Shown here: positions 34,621 to 43,794 of the stretch, piece by piece
Position numbering within the stretch: the stretch's first letter is position 1
Layout: each line of letters begins with the position of its first letter
Source: Streptomyces sp. Ru73
GTDB lineage: Bacteria; Actinomycetota; Actinomycetes; Streptomycetales; Streptomycetaceae
Assembly: GCF_002920575.1 (NCBI RefSeq)
Contig: NZ_PQSQ01000022.1
Span: 1 to 64,000 of the forward strand
Length of the DNA: 64,000 nt
Reading direction: 5' to 3'
Notes under the pieces: model-generated
The model's database searches: none
Told to the model about the DNA's origin: nothing
The model's input: only the letters and a program-made list of their open reading frames with translations
Made by a program: the position numbers and the translations under genes

Positions 34621-36024
34621 TCAGCCGCAGCTGCGGGCGCCGGTGTGCAGGGCGAGGGCGGTGTTGGGGCCGAGGGTGGCGGTGAACCGGCCGGCGCCGT
34701 CGACCGTGACGGTGCGGCCGCTCTGGACGTCGCAGTAGTTCCCCGTGGGCAGCGCGCTCTGGAAGGTGCGGCTCAGGCTCGACGCCTCGTGGTTGATCGC
34801 GACGTACGCCTTGTCGCCGCGTCCGAAGGCGATCGCGTCGTTGCCGTTGTCCCACCAGTTGGTGACGGCGGCGCCGGCGGCGGTGTTGCGGAAGGCCACC
34901 ATGGACTTGATCTCGGGCCACTTGTGCTGGCACTTCCAGCCGTCCTGCCAGCAGGCGTTCACCGTGCCGCCGTTGGGCGGTCCGGCGTCGTTGTCGGAGA
35001 ACTCGTAGCCGGAGTGGACGTCCGGGGAGCCGTAGGGCCAGGCCAGCATGAAGACGTTGGCGAGGGTGTAGTCGGCGCCGTTCTTGTAGCTGAGCGTGGA
35101 GCCGTTGCGCTCGGTGTCCCAGTTGTCGACGAAGACGCCGGACTTGCCACTGGTCATGTACCCCCAGCCCTCGCCGAAGTTCTTCAGGTAGGCCAGCTTC
35201 TCGTTCTGGAAGACCCGCTTGAGGTCGCGGCCGTAGCGGAACTCCTGCACATCGCCGTTGCCGAGGTACTCGCTCGGCGAGACCGCCTCGCCCTCGCCGT
35301 GGATGGCCTCCTGCTTCCAGTACACGTTCGGGTTGCTGAGCTGCGACTTGATCGCGGCCAGATCCTCGGCCGGCATGTGCTTGGCCGCGTCGATGCGGAA
35401 GCCGTCCACGCCGAGCGCGAGCAGGTCGTTGAGGTACTGCGCGAGGCGGGAGCGGACGTACGGCTCGCCGGTGTCCAGGTCGGCCAGCCCGACCAGCTCG
35501 CAGTGCTGCACGTTCCAGCGGTCCTGGTAGTTGCTGACCTGGGCGGTGCAGTCGTCCATGTCCTGCGGCTGGTAGATGCCGGGGTAGGTGTACTTGGAGT
35601 ACGAGGAGCCGCCGGTGCCGGTGCCGGAACCGGCCGACATGTGGTTGATGACGGCGTCCGCGACGACCTTCACGCCGGCCGCGTGACAGGCGTCGACCAT
35701 GTTCTTGAAGGCCGTGCGGTCGCCGAGCCGTCCGGCGATCTTGTAACTGACGGGCTGGTACGAGGTCCACCACTGGCCGCCCTGGATGTGCTCGGTGGCC
35801 GGGGAGACCTCGACGTAGCCGTAGCCGGCCGGGCCGAGGGTGTCCTTGCACTCGCGCGCCACGGAGTCGTAGCGCCATTCGAAGAGTTCGGCGGTGACGT
35901 CCTTGCTGCCGGGCGGTGCCGCCTGGGCGGGGACGGCGACGGCCGCCGCGGCGAGCGCGAGGGCAGCGGCCGCACAGCCGCGGGCCAGGGATCTGCGGCG
36001 GACCGGGGAACTGCGGTGGGGCAT
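34621..36024 (-). CDS. Secreted alpha-amylase, GH13
   Basis: 467 aa with a signal peptide ([20 protein letters not shown], cleavage near AQA). The GH13 regions are [11 protein letters not shown] (I), [13 protein letters not shown] (II, nucleophile Asp), [13 protein letters not shown] (III, Glu) and [13 protein letters not shown] (IV). In region IV the usual NHD reads NWD, so the conserved substrate-binding His is Trp. There is no C-terminal starch-binding CBM20 and the protein ends after the barrel and domain C. ATG at 36024 has AGGAGGA 5 nt upstream. The promoter region carries TTGCAA/CTTGCG repeats, suggesting MalR-type repression and maltose induction. Confidence 0.93.
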   Translation of the reverse strand: MPHRSSPVRRRSLARGCAAAALALAAAAVAVPAQAAPPGSKDVTAELFEWRYDSVARECKDTLGPAGYGYVEVSPATEHIQGGQWWTSYQPVSYKIAGRLGDRTAFKNMVDACHAAGVKVVADAVINHMSAGSGTGTGGSSYSKYTYPGIYQPQDMDDCTAQVSNYQDRWNVQHCELVGLADLDTGEPYVRSRLAQYLNDLLALGVDGFRIDAAKHMPAEDLAAIKSQLSNPNVYWKQEAIHGEGEAVSPSEYLGNGDVQEFRYGRDLKRVFQNEKLAYLKNFGEGWGYMTSGKSGVFVDNWDTERNGSTLSYKNGADYTLANVFMLAWPYGSPDVHSGYEFSDNDAGPPNGGTVNACWQDGWKCQHKWPEIKSMVAFRNTAAGAAVTNWWDNGNDAIAFGRGDKAYVAINHEASSLSRTFQSALPTGNYCDVQSGRTVTVDGAGRFTATLGPNTALALHTGARSCG

Positions 36025-36082
36025 GGTTCCTCCTGAGGGGGATGGAAGGCCTTGCCCGGCAACGCGCCATGCCCGTAAGGCC

Positions 36083-36140
36083 GTTGCAGTTGTAGCCCGG
36101 ACACGAAGTTGTTGCAAGGACTTACGCAAGACATTGCAAC
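36083..36140 (-). promoter_or_regulatory. MalR/Reg1-type operator repeats upstream of alpha-amylase
   Basis: Repeated half-sites GTTGCAG (36083-36089), TTGCAAG (36112-36118), CTTGCG on the minus strand (36130-36125) and TTGCAA (36134-36139). Streptomyces amylase promoters are known for such CTTGCAG/TTGCAA direct repeats bound by the LacI protein MalR (Reg1). Confidence 0.6.
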
Positions 36141-36192
36141 GGTGTTACCTTCAAGCCCGCAAGCCCCGGTCCGGCCGGCCGGGGGCCCGCCG

Positions 36193-37251
36193 TCACGCGG
36201 GCCCCACGCGCCCGGCCGGCCGGACCGGTCCCCCCGGGACCGGGCCCGTCGAGCCGCGCACCACCAGCTCCGGCTGGAAGACGAACTCCGTGCGCTGCAC
36301 GGGATTTCCCTGGATCTCCTCGATCAGCGCGCCCACCGCGGCCGTCGCCATCGCCTGCACCGGCTGGCGCACGGTGGTCAGCGGCGGGTCGGTGAAGGCG
36401 ATCAGCTGGGAGTCGTCGAAGCCGACCACCGACAGCTGCCCCGGCACGGCGAGCCCGCGCTCCCGGGCGGCCCGTACGACGCCCAGCGCCATCAGGTCGC
36501 TGCCGCACACCACCCCCGTGCAGCCGGCGTCCAGCAGCGCGGTGGCCGCGGCGTGCCCGCCCTCCACGCTGAACAGCGTGTGCCGCACGAACCGTTCCGC
36601 CTCCTCCTGCCGTAAGCCGAACAGCTCCCCCATGACCGCGGTGAACCCCTCCGCCTTGCGCCGGGACGGCACGTACCGGGCCGGCCCCACGGCCAGCCCG
36701 ATCCGGGTGTGCCCGAGCGCGGCGAGGTGGGTGACGGCCATCCGCGCAGCGGCCCGGTCGTCGGGCGAGACGAACGGCGCGTGCACCCGCTCGTTGTAGC
36801 CGTTGATCAGGACGTACGGCACGCCCCGCGTGGTGAGCCGGGTGTAGCGGGCCGGATCGGCGCCGGTGTCCGCGTGCAGCCCGGAGAGGAAGACGATGCC
36901 GGTGACGCCGCGCGCCTCCAGCTGCTCGACCAGCTCGTCCTCCGTGGCGCCGCCCGGTATCTGCGTGCAGAGCACGGGCGTGTACCCGTGCCCCGCCAGC
37001 GCCTGCTCGATGATCTGCGCGAACGCCGGGAAGATCGGGTTGGTCAGCTCCGGGATGACCAGCCCGACCAGGCCCGCGCTGCGCCGCCGCAGCCGCACCG
37101 GACGCTCGTACCCGAGGACGTCCAGTGCGGCCAGCACCCGCTGCCGGGTGGCCCCGGCCACCCCGCTCTTCCCGTTGAGCACCCGGCTCACGGTGGCCTC
37201 GCTGACGTCGGCCTGTGCCGCGATGTCCGAGAGCCGCGGGGGCAGTGTCAC
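36193..37251 (-). CDS. LacI-family repressor, second MalR paralogue
   Basis: 352 aa. The LacI HTH and hinge are LSDIAAQADVSEATVSRVLNG and [20 protein letters not shown]; the periplasmic-binding-like effector domain follows (LVGLVIPELTNPIFPAFAQI, LSVVGFDDSQLIAFTDPPLTTVRQP). GTG at 37251 overlaps the alpha-glucosidase stop (GTGA, 4 nt), so the two are coupled. The recognition helix is the same as in the LacI gene at 43775, so both should read the same CTTGCAG-type sites. It is the last gene of malE-malF-malG-aglA-lacI. Compared with S. coelicolor, this copy seems to be the extra one. Confidence 0.92.
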   Translation of the reverse strand: MTLPPRLSDIAAQADVSEATVSRVLNGKSGVAGATRQRVLAALDVLGYERPVRLRRRSAGLVGLVIPELTNPIFPAFAQIIEQALAGHGYTPVLCTQIPGGATEDELVEQLEARGVTGIVFLSGLHADTGADPARYTRLTTRGVPYVLINGYNERVHAPFVSPDDRAAARMAVTHLAALGHTRIGLAVGPARYVPSRRKAEGFTAVMGELFGLRQEEAERFVRHTLFSVEGGHAAATALLDAGCTGVVCGSDLMALGVVRAARERGLAVPGQLSVVGFDDSQLIAFTDPPLTTVRQPVQAMATAAVGALIEEIQGNPVQRTEFVFQPELVVRGSTGPVPGGPVRPAGRVGPA

Positions 37252-38861
37252 TCCGCCCACCAGACGGCCGTGTCGGCGGCCAGCTCGTAGGTGCCCGGCT
37301 GCCCCGGTATCTCCTGCGGCAGCACGCCGCTGGAGAGCAGCGGGCGCCCGGGGACGGTGATCCGTACGGGCTCTGCGGTGGTGTTCACGGCACACGTGAA
37401 GCCGCCGGTGCGGCGGAAGTGCAGCACGCCCTCGGGCGCGGGCCGCCACTCCACCGCGTCGCCCGCGCCGAGCGCGGGGTGCTCCTTCCGGAGGGCGAGC
37501 GCGGTGCGGTACAGCTCCAGCGTGGAGTCCGGGTCGCCGGTCTGCGCCGCGACGCTCAGCCCGGCCCACTCCGCCGGCTGCGGAAGCCAGCTGCCGCCGG
37601 TGCCGAAGCCGTACGGCGCCTCCGTACCGGACCACGGCAGCGGCACCCGGCAGCCGTCCCGCAGCCCGTCCTGCCCGTTCTCCTTGAAGAAGGACGGGTC
37701 CTGGCGGACCTCGTCGGGCAGGTCGGTGACCTCCGGCAGGCCCAGCTCCTCGCCCTGGTAGACGTAGGCGGAGCCGGGCAGCGCGAGCATCAGCAGGGCA
37801 GCGGCGCGGGCGCGCGGCAGGCCGCCGCCGAGCCGGGTGCGGTGGCGGACCACGTCGTGGTTGGAGAGCACCCACGTCGTCGGCGCGCCGACCGGCCGCA
37901 TGGCGTCCAGCGAGGCGTCGATGGCCTCGCGCAGCTCGGCGGCGTCCCACCCGGTGTTGAGGTAGTGGAAGTTGAACGCCTGGTGCAGCTCGTCGGGGCG
38001 CAGGTAGAGCGCGGTGCGGTCGGCGCTGGGCGTCCACGCCTCGGCGACCGCGATCCGCTCCCCCTCGTACTCCTCCAGCACCTGCCGCCAGGAGCGGTAG
38101 ATCTCGTGCACCCCGTCCTGGTCGAAGAAGGGCAGCACCTGGTTGCCGAGCAGCTTGAGCTGTTCGCCGTGGCCCATGTCGGGCAGCCCGGCGGCCTTGA
38201 CCAGGCCGTGCGCCACGTCGACCCGGAAGCCGTCGACGCCGAGGTCCAGCCAGAAGCGCAGGATGGAGCGGAACTCGTCGCGTACGGCCGGGTGCTCCCA
38301 GTTGAAGTCGGGCTGCTCGGGCGCGAAGAGGTGGAGGTACCACTCGCCGTCCGGGAGCCGGGTCCAGGCGGGGCCGCCGAAGATGGACTCCCAGTCGTTG
38401 GGCGGCTCCTCGCCGTTCTCGCCCCGGCCCTTGCGGAAGTGGAAGCGGTCCCTGAGCGTCGAGCCGGGTCCTTCGGCGACCGCGCGGCGGAACCATTCGT
38501 GCTGGTCCGAGCAGTGGTTCGGGACGATGTCCACGATGATGCGCAGGTCCAGCCGGTGCGCCTCGCGGATCACCGCCTCGGCGTCCGCGAGGGTGCCGAA
38601 CATCGGGTCGATGGCACGGTAGTCGGCGACGTCGTAGCCCGCGTCGGCCTGCGGCGAGGCGTAGAAGGGGCTGAGCCAGACGGCGTCGACGCCCAGGTCC
38701 TTGAGGTACGGCAGGCGGGCGCGGATGCCGGCCAGGTCGCCCATGCCGTCGCCGTTGCCGTCGGCGAAGCTGCGCGGGTACACCTGGTAGATCACCGCGT
38801 CGCGCCACCAGCCGGTGGCAGTGGCAGCAGTGGCAGCAGTGTCGTTGGGCCGCTGTGTCAT
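37248..38861 (-). CDS. aglA: Alpha-glucosidase (GH13), operon copy
   Basis: 537 aa, cytoplasmic (no signal). GH13 oligo-1,6/alpha-1,4-glucosidase signatures: GWWRDAVIYQVYPRSFADGN, IIVDIVPNHCSD (I), GVDGFRVDVAHGLVKA (II, Asp nucleophile), IAVAEAWTPS (III, Glu) and VLSNHDVVRHRTRLGG (IV). It should release glucose from imported maltose and maltodextrins. ATG at 38861 begins 1 nt after the malG stop, and the end overlaps the LacI start, so it is in the malEFG operon. It is a close paralogue of the alpha-glucosidase at 42160. Confidence 0.95.
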   Translation of the reverse strand: MTQRPNDTAATAATATGWWRDAVIYQVYPRSFADGNGDGMGDLAGIRARLPYLKDLGVDAVWLSPFYASPQADAGYDVADYRAIDPMFGTLADAEAVIREAHRLDLRIIVDIVPNHCSDQHEWFRRAVAEGPGSTLRDRFHFRKGRGENGEEPPNDWESIFGGPAWTRLPDGEWYLHLFAPEQPDFNWEHPAVRDEFRSILRFWLDLGVDGFRVDVAHGLVKAAGLPDMGHGEQLKLLGNQVLPFFDQDGVHEIYRSWRQVLEEYEGERIAVAEAWTPSADRTALYLRPDELHQAFNFHYLNTGWDAAELREAIDASLDAMRPVGAPTTWVLSNHDVVRHRTRLGGGLPRARAAALLMLALPGSAYVYQGEELGLPEVTDLPDEVRQDPSFFKENGQDGLRDGCRVPLPWSGTEAPYGFGTGGSWLPQPAEWAGLSVAAQTGDPDSTLELYRTALALRKEHPALGAGDAVEWRPAPEGVLHFRRTGGFTCAVNTTAEPVRITVPGRPLLSSGVLPQEIPGQPGTYELAADTAVWWAE

Positions 38862-38862
38862 G

Positions 38863-39693
38863 TCATCCCTTGGTCGTGCCGGCGGTCAGGCCGGATACGA
38901 GGTGGCGTTGGGCGAAGGCGAAGACGAGCGCCGCCGGCACCGCGACGATCACGGCCGCTGCGGTCATCGAGCCCCAGTCGTTGTTGTACTGGCTGACGAA
39001 GGTCTGCAGCCCGCCGGCGAGGGTCATGTTCTGGTCACCGGTCATGAAGGCCGACGCGTAGGCGACCTCGGCCCAGGCCGTGACGAAGGTGTAGAAGCCG
39101 GTGACGGCGAGCCCGGGGCGGGCCAGCGGGAGGACGAGCCGCCAGAAGGTGCCGAAGGGGTTGAGCCCGTCGACCCGGCCCGACTCGTCGATCTCCACCG
39201 GGATGGTGTCGAAGAAGCCCTTCATCATCCAGGCGCAGAACGGCACCGCGATGGTGAGGTAGGTGACCACCAGACCGGCCGGCTGGTTGAGCAGGCCGAG
39301 GCCGGCCAGCAGGTTGTACAGCGGCACGATCAGCACGGCCACCGGGAACATCTGGGTGATCAGCAGCAGCCACATCAGCGGGCGCATGCCCGGGAAGCGG
39401 AAGCGGCTGACGGCGTAGCCGGTGGTGGCGGCGAGGAAGACGCCGAGGACGGTGGTCACGCCAACGATCACCACGGAGTTCCAGAACCAGGTCAGGAACG
39501 AGGTCCCGGTCAGCACGTGGGAGTAGTTGGCGAGGGTGAAGTGGGTGACCGGCGCGGTGGTGAAGGCGTCGTCCTTCGGCTTGAAGGACGTCACCAGCAG
39601 CCACAGCGGCGGGAAGACCGCGACCACGGACGCGGCGATGAGGGTGGCGTGCAGGCCGGTGGAGGCCAGCGGGCTCCGCTTCTTGTCGCGCAT
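38863..39693 (-). CDS. malG: Maltose/maltodextrin ABC transporter permease MalG
   Basis: 276-aa inner-membrane permease with six predicted helices. The ABC-coupling EAA loop reads EIDESGRVDGLNPFGTFWRLVLPLARPG near residue 185. ATG at 39693 comes 2 nt after the malF stop. It forms the channel with MalF. No ATPase is in the operon, in line with the shared MsiK ATPase used by Streptomyces sugar importers (established for malEFG of S. coelicolor/lividans). Confidence 0.96.
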   Translation of the reverse strand: MRDKKRSPLASTGLHATLIAASVVAVFPPLWLLVTSFKPKDDAFTTAPVTHFTLANYSHVLTGTSFLTWFWNSVVIVGVTTVLGVFLAATTGYAVSRFRFPGMRPLMWLLLITQMFPVAVLIVPLYNLLAGLGLLNQPAGLVVTYLTIAVPFCAWMMKGFFDTIPVEIDESGRVDGLNPFGTFWRLVLPLARPGLAVTGFYTFVTAWAEVAYASAFMTGDQNMTLAGGLQTFVSQYNNDWGSMTAAAVIVAVPAALVFAFAQRHLVSGLTAGTTKG

Positions 39694-39695
39694 CG

Positions 39696-40679
39696 TCACC
39701 ACACCTCTCCCTGCTTGCGCAGGCTGCGCCGGTAGACCACGGCGACGGCCGAGAGCAGCAGCAGGATCAGCACGCCCCAGGCGGCCGACTCGGAGAAGTT
39801 GCGCGGGCTGTCGACGAAGGAGAGCCGGTAGGCGTACGTCACCAGGATCTCGGTGGCGTCGCCGGGCCCGCCGCGGGTCAGCAGGAAGATCACCGGGAAC
39901 ATGTTGAAGGTCCAGATCGTGCTGAGCAGGATCACCGTGCTGGAGACGGAGCGCAGGGAGGGCACGGTGATGTGCCGGAACCGCTGCCAGGCGTTCGCGC
40001 CGTCCATCTCGGCGGCCTCGTACAGCTCGCCGGGGATGGACTGCAGCCCGCCGAGCAGCGCGACGAGCATGAACGGCACGCCCAGCCAGACGTTGACGGC
40101 GATGACGGAGAGCTTCGCCCAGGTCGGGTCGTTCAACCACGGGATCGCGTCGATGCCGCCGCCCTGGAGGAGCTTGTTGAGCAGGCCGTGCTTCTCGTTG
40201 TAGAGCAGCCGCCAGGTGAAGACGGAGATGAACGCCGGGATCGCCCAGGGCAGGATCAGCGCGAGCCGGTAGAAGGTGCGGCCCCTGACCTTGCGGTTGA
40301 GCAGGTTGGCCAGCGCGAGGCCGAGCGTGAAGGTGATCCCGACGCAGGCGACGGTCCACACCACGGTCCAGCCCAGCCGGCTCCAGAAGACGCCGTCGCT
40401 CAGCACGGCGGTGTAGTTGTCCAGACCGACGAACTGGTACGTGGCCGGGATGTGGTTCATGCCGATGTCGCGCGCGACGTTGGCCTCGGTGGCGTCGGTG
40501 AGCGAGAGGTACAGGCCGCGGACCAGCGGGTAGCCGATGATGACCGCGATGACGAGCACCACCGGGGCGACCATGGTCCAGGCGTACCAGTGGGTGCTCA
40601 GGGCCCGGCGCACCCGGCCGGGCGGTGCCGTGCGCACCGCCCGGTCGTCACGGCTCTTGGGGGGAGCGAGCGTGGTCAC
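39696..40679 (-). CDS. malF: Maltose/maltodextrin ABC transporter permease MalF
   Basis: 327 aa. Six or more membrane helices (TMVAPVVLVIAVIIGYPLVRG, LGWTVVWTVACVGITFTLGL and so on) and the EAA loop ELYEAAEMDGANAWQRFRHITVP near residue 230. It starts at GTG 40679, overlapping the malE stop by 4 nt (GTGA), so it is coupled. It lacks the large periplasmic loop of E. coli MalF, usual for Gram-positive forms. Confidence 0.96.
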   Translation of the reverse strand: MTTLAPPKSRDDRAVRTAPPGRVRRALSTHWYAWTMVAPVVLVIAVIIGYPLVRGLYLSLTDATEANVARDIGMNHIPATYQFVGLDNYTAVLSDGVFWSRLGWTVVWTVACVGITFTLGLALANLLNRKVRGRTFYRLALILPWAIPAFISVFTWRLLYNEKHGLLNKLLQGGGIDAIPWLNDPTWAKLSVIAVNVWLGVPFMLVALLGGLQSIPGELYEAAEMDGANAWQRFRHITVPSLRSVSSTVILLSTIWTFNMFPVIFLLTRGGPGDATEILVTYAYRLSFVDSPRNFSESAAWGVLILLLLSAVAVVYRRSLRKQGEVW

Positions 40680-41938
40680 TTGTAGTCCTTGAGCAGCTTC
40701 CGGTAGGCGTCACCGGTGTTCTTGGCGGCCTGCTCGGGGGTGGCGGCACCGGTGAGGACCTTGTTCATCTGGACCTTGATCGGCTCGAAGAGGGAGTTGC
40801 CCTCGGCGATCCAGGGGCGCTCCACGGCCTTCTCGACGGCGGGCCGGAAGAACTTCACCATCTCGTTGTCCTTGACCGACGGCACGTCGTAGACGGACGT
40901 GCGGGTCGGCAGCAGGCTCAGCTTCTCGGTGGTCTGCTGCTGGACCTTGGCGGAGCTCATGTACTTCACGAACTCGTACGAGGCGTCGAGGTTCTTGGAG
41001 CCGGCGTAGACGGAGAGGTTCCAGCCGCCCTGCGGGGAGCCCTGGGCCTTGCTGCCGCCGGGCACGGGTGCGACGCCGAGGTTGCCCTTGTCCTTGAACT
41101 CCTTGCCGGCCAGCGCGCCCTCGATGTCCCACGGCCCGTCGACCGCCATCGCGACGTCGCCGTCCTTGAGGGCCTTGAGCTGGTTCTCCTGGCCGTCGGT
41201 GGCGTCGGTGACGGCGGCCTTGGAGTCCACCAGGTCCTTGATCGTCGCGAAGGCGCGGACGCCGGCCGGGTCGTCGATCCGGACCTTCTTGGTCTTGGCG
41301 TCGACCATGTCGCCGCCCTCGCCGTAGAGGTAGGGCAGGAACCAGTACGGGTCGTCGCCGCGCAGGTAGAGCGCGGTGGCGCCGGTCTTCGACTTGATCT
41401 TCTTGGCCGCGGTCTTCAGCTCGTCGAAGGTCCTGGGAACCTCCACGCCGGCCTTCTTCAGCAGCTTCTTGTTGTAGAAGAGGCCGAGGGTGTCGATGAC
41501 CTGGGGCGCCGCGTAGGTCTTGCCCTTGAAGCGGGTGGAGCCGGCGGCCTGCTCCAGGTAGTCCTCGTTCTTGTCCAGCGCCGGGGTGTTGTCCAGCGGC
41601 GCGAGGTAGCCGAGGTTGGCGAAGTCCGCGACCCAGGCGACCTCGGTGCGCATCACGTCGGGGGCGCCGGAGTTGCCGCCGGCCGCGTTCTTGAACTTGG
41701 CGTTGGCCTCGCCGAAGGGCACGTTCACGTAGTTGACGTGGACCTTGGGGTGCTCCTTCTCGAAGCCCTCGGCGAGCTTCTTGTACGTCGCCTTCTCCGC
41801 GTCGTTGGAGGTGTCCCAGAAGGTGACCGTGCCGGACAGCTCACCTCCGCTCTGCTGGTCGCCGCCGTTGCCGCCGCACGCGGTCGCCGTCAGTGCAAGA
41901 CCCGCGACCAGCGCGGTGGCCGCTATGCCACGTCGCAT
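40676..41938 (-). CDS. malE: Maltose/maltodextrin-binding lipoprotein MalE
   Basis: 420 aa. A lipoprotein signal with the lipobox LTATAC-GG (Cys near residue 21) anchors it outside the membrane. The rest is a family 1 solute-binding protein: GTVTFWDTSND, the sugar-binding VDGPWDIEGALAG and APVPGGSKAQGSPQGGWNL segments, and KNTGDAYRKLLKDYK at the end. ATG at 41938 has AAGGAG upstream; the open frame continues to 42049 without support. It is the first gene of the operon malE-malF-malG-aglA-lacI. Confidence 0.97.
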   Translation of the reverse strand: MRRGIAATALVAGLALTATACGGNGGDQQSGGELSGTVTFWDTSNDAEKATYKKLAEGFEKEHPKVHVNYVNVPFGEANAKFKNAAGGNSGAPDVMRTEVAWVADFANLGYLAPLDNTPALDKNEDYLEQAAGSTRFKGKTYAAPQVIDTLGLFYNKKLLKKAGVEVPRTFDELKTAAKKIKSKTGATALYLRGDDPYWFLPYLYGEGGDMVDAKTKKVRIDDPAGVRAFATIKDLVDSKAAVTDATDGQENQLKALKDGDVAMAVDGPWDIEGALAGKEFKDKGNLGVAPVPGGSKAQGSPQGGWNLSVYAGSKNLDASYEFVKYMSSAKVQQQTTEKLSLLPTRTSVYDVPSVKDNEMVKFFRPAVEKAVERPWIAEGNSLFEPIKVQMNKVLTGAATPEQAAKNTGDAYRKLLKDYK

Positions 41939-42039
41939 GTGAACTCCTTCGGGAAAACGCCGAGATAAGCACGAGATGCGCAGGGAAACGCCCGAGAGGG
42001 CGTCAGGAACGTAACAGCGGCGAAAAGAAACCGAAAGAG

Positions 42040-42080
42040 CTTGCGGCAAATTTCTGCAAGTACACCGGAAGATGTTGCAG
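42040..42080. promoter_or_regulatory. MalR operators in the malE / alpha-glucosidase divergent promoter
   Basis: CTTGCGG (42040-42046) and CTGCAAG (42054-42060) form an inverted pair, followed by GTTGCAG (42074-42080). These match the CTTGCAG-type half-sites of MalR-regulated Streptomyces promoters and lie between the two divergent genes, so one repressor can control both. Confidence 0.65.
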
Positions 42081-42159
42081 CGCGGTTACCAAGACCCGTC
42101 ACCCCCGGGCCCGCCGGGGCGTTGATCTTCCTGTAGCCCGATCGACCGAAGGACGGCCG

Positions 42160-43794
42160 ATGACCGATGAGCTGATCTTCCCCTCGCCCGCCGCGCCGCA
42201 GGCGCCCGACCGCCCCGGCACCGGCTGGTGGCGCGACGCCGTCATCTACCAGATCTACGTCCGCTCCTTCGGGGACGGCGACGGGGACGGCATCGGGGAC
42301 CTGCCCGGCGCCCGGGCCCGGCTGCCGTACGTGAAGGAGCTGGGCGCCGACGCGGTCTGGCTGACGCCGTTCTACGCGTCACCGCAGGCCGACGGCGGAT
42401 ACGACGTCGCCGACCACCGCGCCGTCGACCCGCTCTTCGGCACCCTCGCCGACGCCGAGGCGTTCCTGGACACCGCCCACGAGCTGGGCCTGCGCGTCAT
42501 CGTCGACATCGTCCCGAACCACACCTCCGACCGGCACCCGTGGTTCCGCGACCCCGACCTGGCCCGCGAGCGGTACGTCTTCCGGCCCGGGCGCGGCACG
42601 CACGGCGAACTGCCGCCCAACGACTGGGAGTCGGTGTTCGGCGGCCCGGCCTGGACCCGCACCGAGCGCGGCGACTGGTACCTCCACCTCTTCGCGCCCG
42701 AGCAGCCCGACCTGGACTGGGAGCGCCCGGAGGTGCACGACGAGTTCGACGCGATCCTGCGGTTCTGGCTGGACCGCGGCGTCGATGGCTTCCGCATCGA
42801 CGTCGCGCACGGCATGGTCAAGGCGGCCGGGCTCCCGGACGTCGGCCGCCGGCAGCAGGCCCGCCTCATCGGCACCGACGTGCTGCCCTTCTTCGACCAG
42901 GACGGGGTGCACGCCATCCACCGCCGCTGGCGCCGGCTGCTGGACTCCTACCAGGGCGAGCGCATCGGCGTCGCCGAGGCGTGGGCCCCCGACGCCCGCC
43001 GGCTGGCCCGCTACGTACGCCCCGACGAGCTGCACCAGGCCTTCAACTTCCACTTCCTGCAAGCGGAGTGGGACGCGCAGGCCCTCCGTGCCGTCATCGA
43101 CGACTCGCTGGCCGCCACCGCGCTGGTCGGCGCGCCCACCACCTGGGTGCTCTCCAACCACGACGTGGTCCGGCACACCACCCGGCTCGGCGGCCGGGAC
43201 CGGGCACGCGCCGCCACCCTCCTCATGCTGGCGCTGCCCGGCTCCGCCTACCTCTACCAGGGCGAGGAGCTGGGCCTGCCGGAGGTGACCGAGCTGCCCG
43301 ACGCGGTCCGCCAGGACCCGGCGTTCTTCCGCGGCGACGGCCAGGACGGCTTCCGCGACGGCTGCCGGGTGCCGCTCCCCTGGTCCGGCACCGAGCCGCC
43401 GTACGGCTTCGGGCCCGGCGGGAGCTGGCTGCCGCAGCCGGAGAGCTGGGCGCGGCTGAGCGTCGCGGCGCAGACCGGCGACCCCGGCTCCACGCTGGAG
43501 ATGTACCGCTCCGCGCTCGCCTGGCGCCGCGCCCTGCCCGGCCTCGGCGACGGCACCATGACCTGGCTGGAGGCGCCGGACGGGGTGCTGGCGCTGCGCC
43601 GGCACGGGTTCCTCTGCGTGCTCAACACCCGTAGCCGGCCGGTGGAGGTGACGGTCGCCGGCCGGCTGCTGCTCGCCAGCGCGCCGGTCCGTGCCGGGGA
43701 CGGCCGGGTGTGCCTGCCGGGCGGAACCTGTGCGTGGTGGGCAAGCCGCATCCCGACCGGTAAGGTCGCCTTCCATGACCGCGCGCCTGGCTGA
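42160..43794 (+). CDS. Alpha-glucosidase (GH13), divergent copy
   Basis: 544 aa, cytoplasmic. The same GH13 signatures as the operon copy appear: TGWWRDAVIYQIYVRSF, VIVDIVPNHTSD (I), [16 protein letters not shown] (II), IGVAEAWAPDARR (III) and VLSNHDVVRHTTRLGG (IV). Long identical runs to the gene at 37248 (HLFAPEQPD, RPDELHQAFNFH, QGEELGLPEVT) mark it as a paralogue by duplication. It is divergent from malE and its 3' end overlaps the malR start by 20 nt. In S. coelicolor malR is directly divergent from malE, so this gene seems to have come between them. Confidence 0.95.
   Translation: MTDELIFPSPAAPQAPDRPGTGWWRDAVIYQIYVRSFGDGDGDGIGDLPGARARLPYVKELGADAVWLTPFYASPQADGGYDVADHRAVDPLFGTLADAEAFLDTAHELGLRVIVDIVPNHTSDRHPWFRDPDLARERYVFRPGRGTHGELPPNDWESVFGGPAWTRTERGDWYLHLFAPEQPDLDWERPEVHDEFDAILRFWLDRGVDGFRIDVAHGMVKAAGLPDVGRRQQARLIGTDVLPFFDQDGVHAIHRRWRRLLDSYQGERIGVAEAWAPDARRLARYVRPDELHQAFNFHFLQAEWDAQALRAVIDDSLAATALVGAPTTWVLSNHDVVRHTTRLGGRDRARAATLLMLALPGSAYLYQGEELGLPEVTELPDAVRQDPAFFRGDGQDGFRDGCRVPLPWSGTEPPYGFGPGGSWLPQPESWARLSVAAQTGDPGSTLEMYRSALAWRRALPGLGDGTMTWLEAPDGVLALRRHGFLCVLNTRSRPVEVTVAGRLLLASAPVRAGDGRVCLPGGTCAWWASRIPTGKVAFHDRAPG

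Noticed and set aside
36193-38808. Apparent 871-residue protein ending in a LacI domain
   Set aside because: The front two thirds run out of frame through the alpha-glucosidase gene; the GTG at 37251 with a 4-nt overlap is the natural LacI start.
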